DNA of 64,000 nucleotides from contig NZ_LMSB01000010.1 of assembly GCF_001428005.1 (NCBI RefSeq), forward strand, positions 1 to 64,000, in the 5' to 3' direction. Of this stretch, positions 63,795-64,000 are shown piece by piece. Source of the DNA: Arthrobacter sp. Soil736 (GTDB taxonomy: Bacteria > Actinomycetota > Actinomycetes > Actinomycetales > Micrococcaceae). A program made the translations under genes and the position numbers. How positions within the stretch are numbered: position 1 is the first letter of the stretch; the number at the start of each line of letters is the position of its first letter. The notes beneath the pieces were generated by a model, which saw only the letters and a program-made list of their open reading frames with translations, had not been told where the DNA came from and did no database searches.

Positions 63795-64000
63795 CTAGGC
63801 TCCCTTCACGGCGGTGCGTACGAGTACGACCTGGCCGCGGGCGCCGGGGACGGCACCCTTGATCAGGAGCAGCGACTTCTCGACGTCAACCGCGTGAACA
63901 GTGAGGTTCAGCGTGGTGTGACGAACGGCGCCCATGCGGCCGGCCATTTTCATGCCCTTGAAGACGCGGCTCGGGGTGGATGCGCCACCGATTGAACCGG
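63795..64000 (-). CDS. rplC: 50S ribosomal protein L3, 3' part
   Basis: The frame ends [14 protein letters not shown] at a TAG at 63795-63797 and reads upstream through [19 protein letters not shown], the conserved L3 C-terminal block, to the window edge. About 68 codons are visible and the 5' part lies beyond 64000. The position before rplD fits the S10 operon order. Confidence 0.93.
   Translation of the reverse strand, partial: GSIGGASTPSRVFKGMKMAGRMGAVRHTTLNLTVHAVDVEKSLLLIKGAVPGARGQVVLVRTAVKGA

Noticed and set aside
1-64000. tRNA or rRNA genes
   Set aside because: I noticed no cloverleaf-like or rRNA-like stretch while reading, but this was by eye and a covariance-model search would be needed to exclude them.

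Overview
The window is chromosomal DNA from a high-GC Gram-positive actinobacterium. It is most likely a member of the Micrococcaceae close to Arthrobacter or Pseudarthrobacter. This rests on codon usage, frequent GTG and TTG starts, Ala/Glu-rich tails on several ribosomal proteins, a treX-treY-treZ operon, an actinobacterial-type Ino1, and the order infA-rpmJ-rpsM-rpsK-rpoA-rplQ-truA. The genus is an inference from gene content, not from a database match.

Layout. 1-270: intergenic DNA with a three-copy 32-bp tandem repeat. 271-2573: inositol-3-phosphate synthase and an aldo/keto reductase. 2672-9170: minus-strand trehalose operon treX-treY-treZ with ATGA couplings and a strong terminator. 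9242-13078: nnrD/nnrE, acpS and glmS. 13260-15580: coaA, a secreted M15 peptidase lipoprotein and mscL on the plus strand. 15678-17051: glmM. 17249-22228: three plus-strand membrane glycosyltransferase genes. 22229-23800: a decayed IS110-family element with a structured 3' flank. 24262-25250: rpsI and rplM. 25558-41517: one prepilin peptidase and two complete Tad/Flp pilus loci in tandem. 41624-46187: a signalling block (Hpt-like protein, two OmpR-type regulators, a membrane histidine kinase, an orphan ATPase domain). 46289-64000: the ribosomal protein superoperon on the minus strand, from truA back to rplC, which is cut by the window edge. It includes secY-adk-map and an inserted P1-family peptidase.

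How it fits together. In many actinobacteria rplQ-truA-rplM-rpsI-glmM are contiguous. Here about 21 kb carrying the Tad loci lie between truA and rplM, and about 7 kb carrying glycosyltransferases and the IS110 remnant lie between rpsI and glmM. The two Tad loci share the order flp-tadE-tadG-cpaB-cpaE-cpaF-tadB-tadC. Only one prepilin peptidase is visible, so it probably serves both. Each of the four Flp pilin genes is followed by a strong hairpin, which would let pilin mRNA exceed assembly-protein mRNA. The adjacent signalling genes are plausible but unproven regulators of pilus activity, and several have degenerate catalytic or phosphoryl-transfer features.

The most interesting points are the tandem Tad systems with their hairpins and upstream palindromes, the histidine-less Hpt protein with its odd two-component neighbours, the IS110 3' structured RNA candidate, and a terminator embedded in the first codons of truA.
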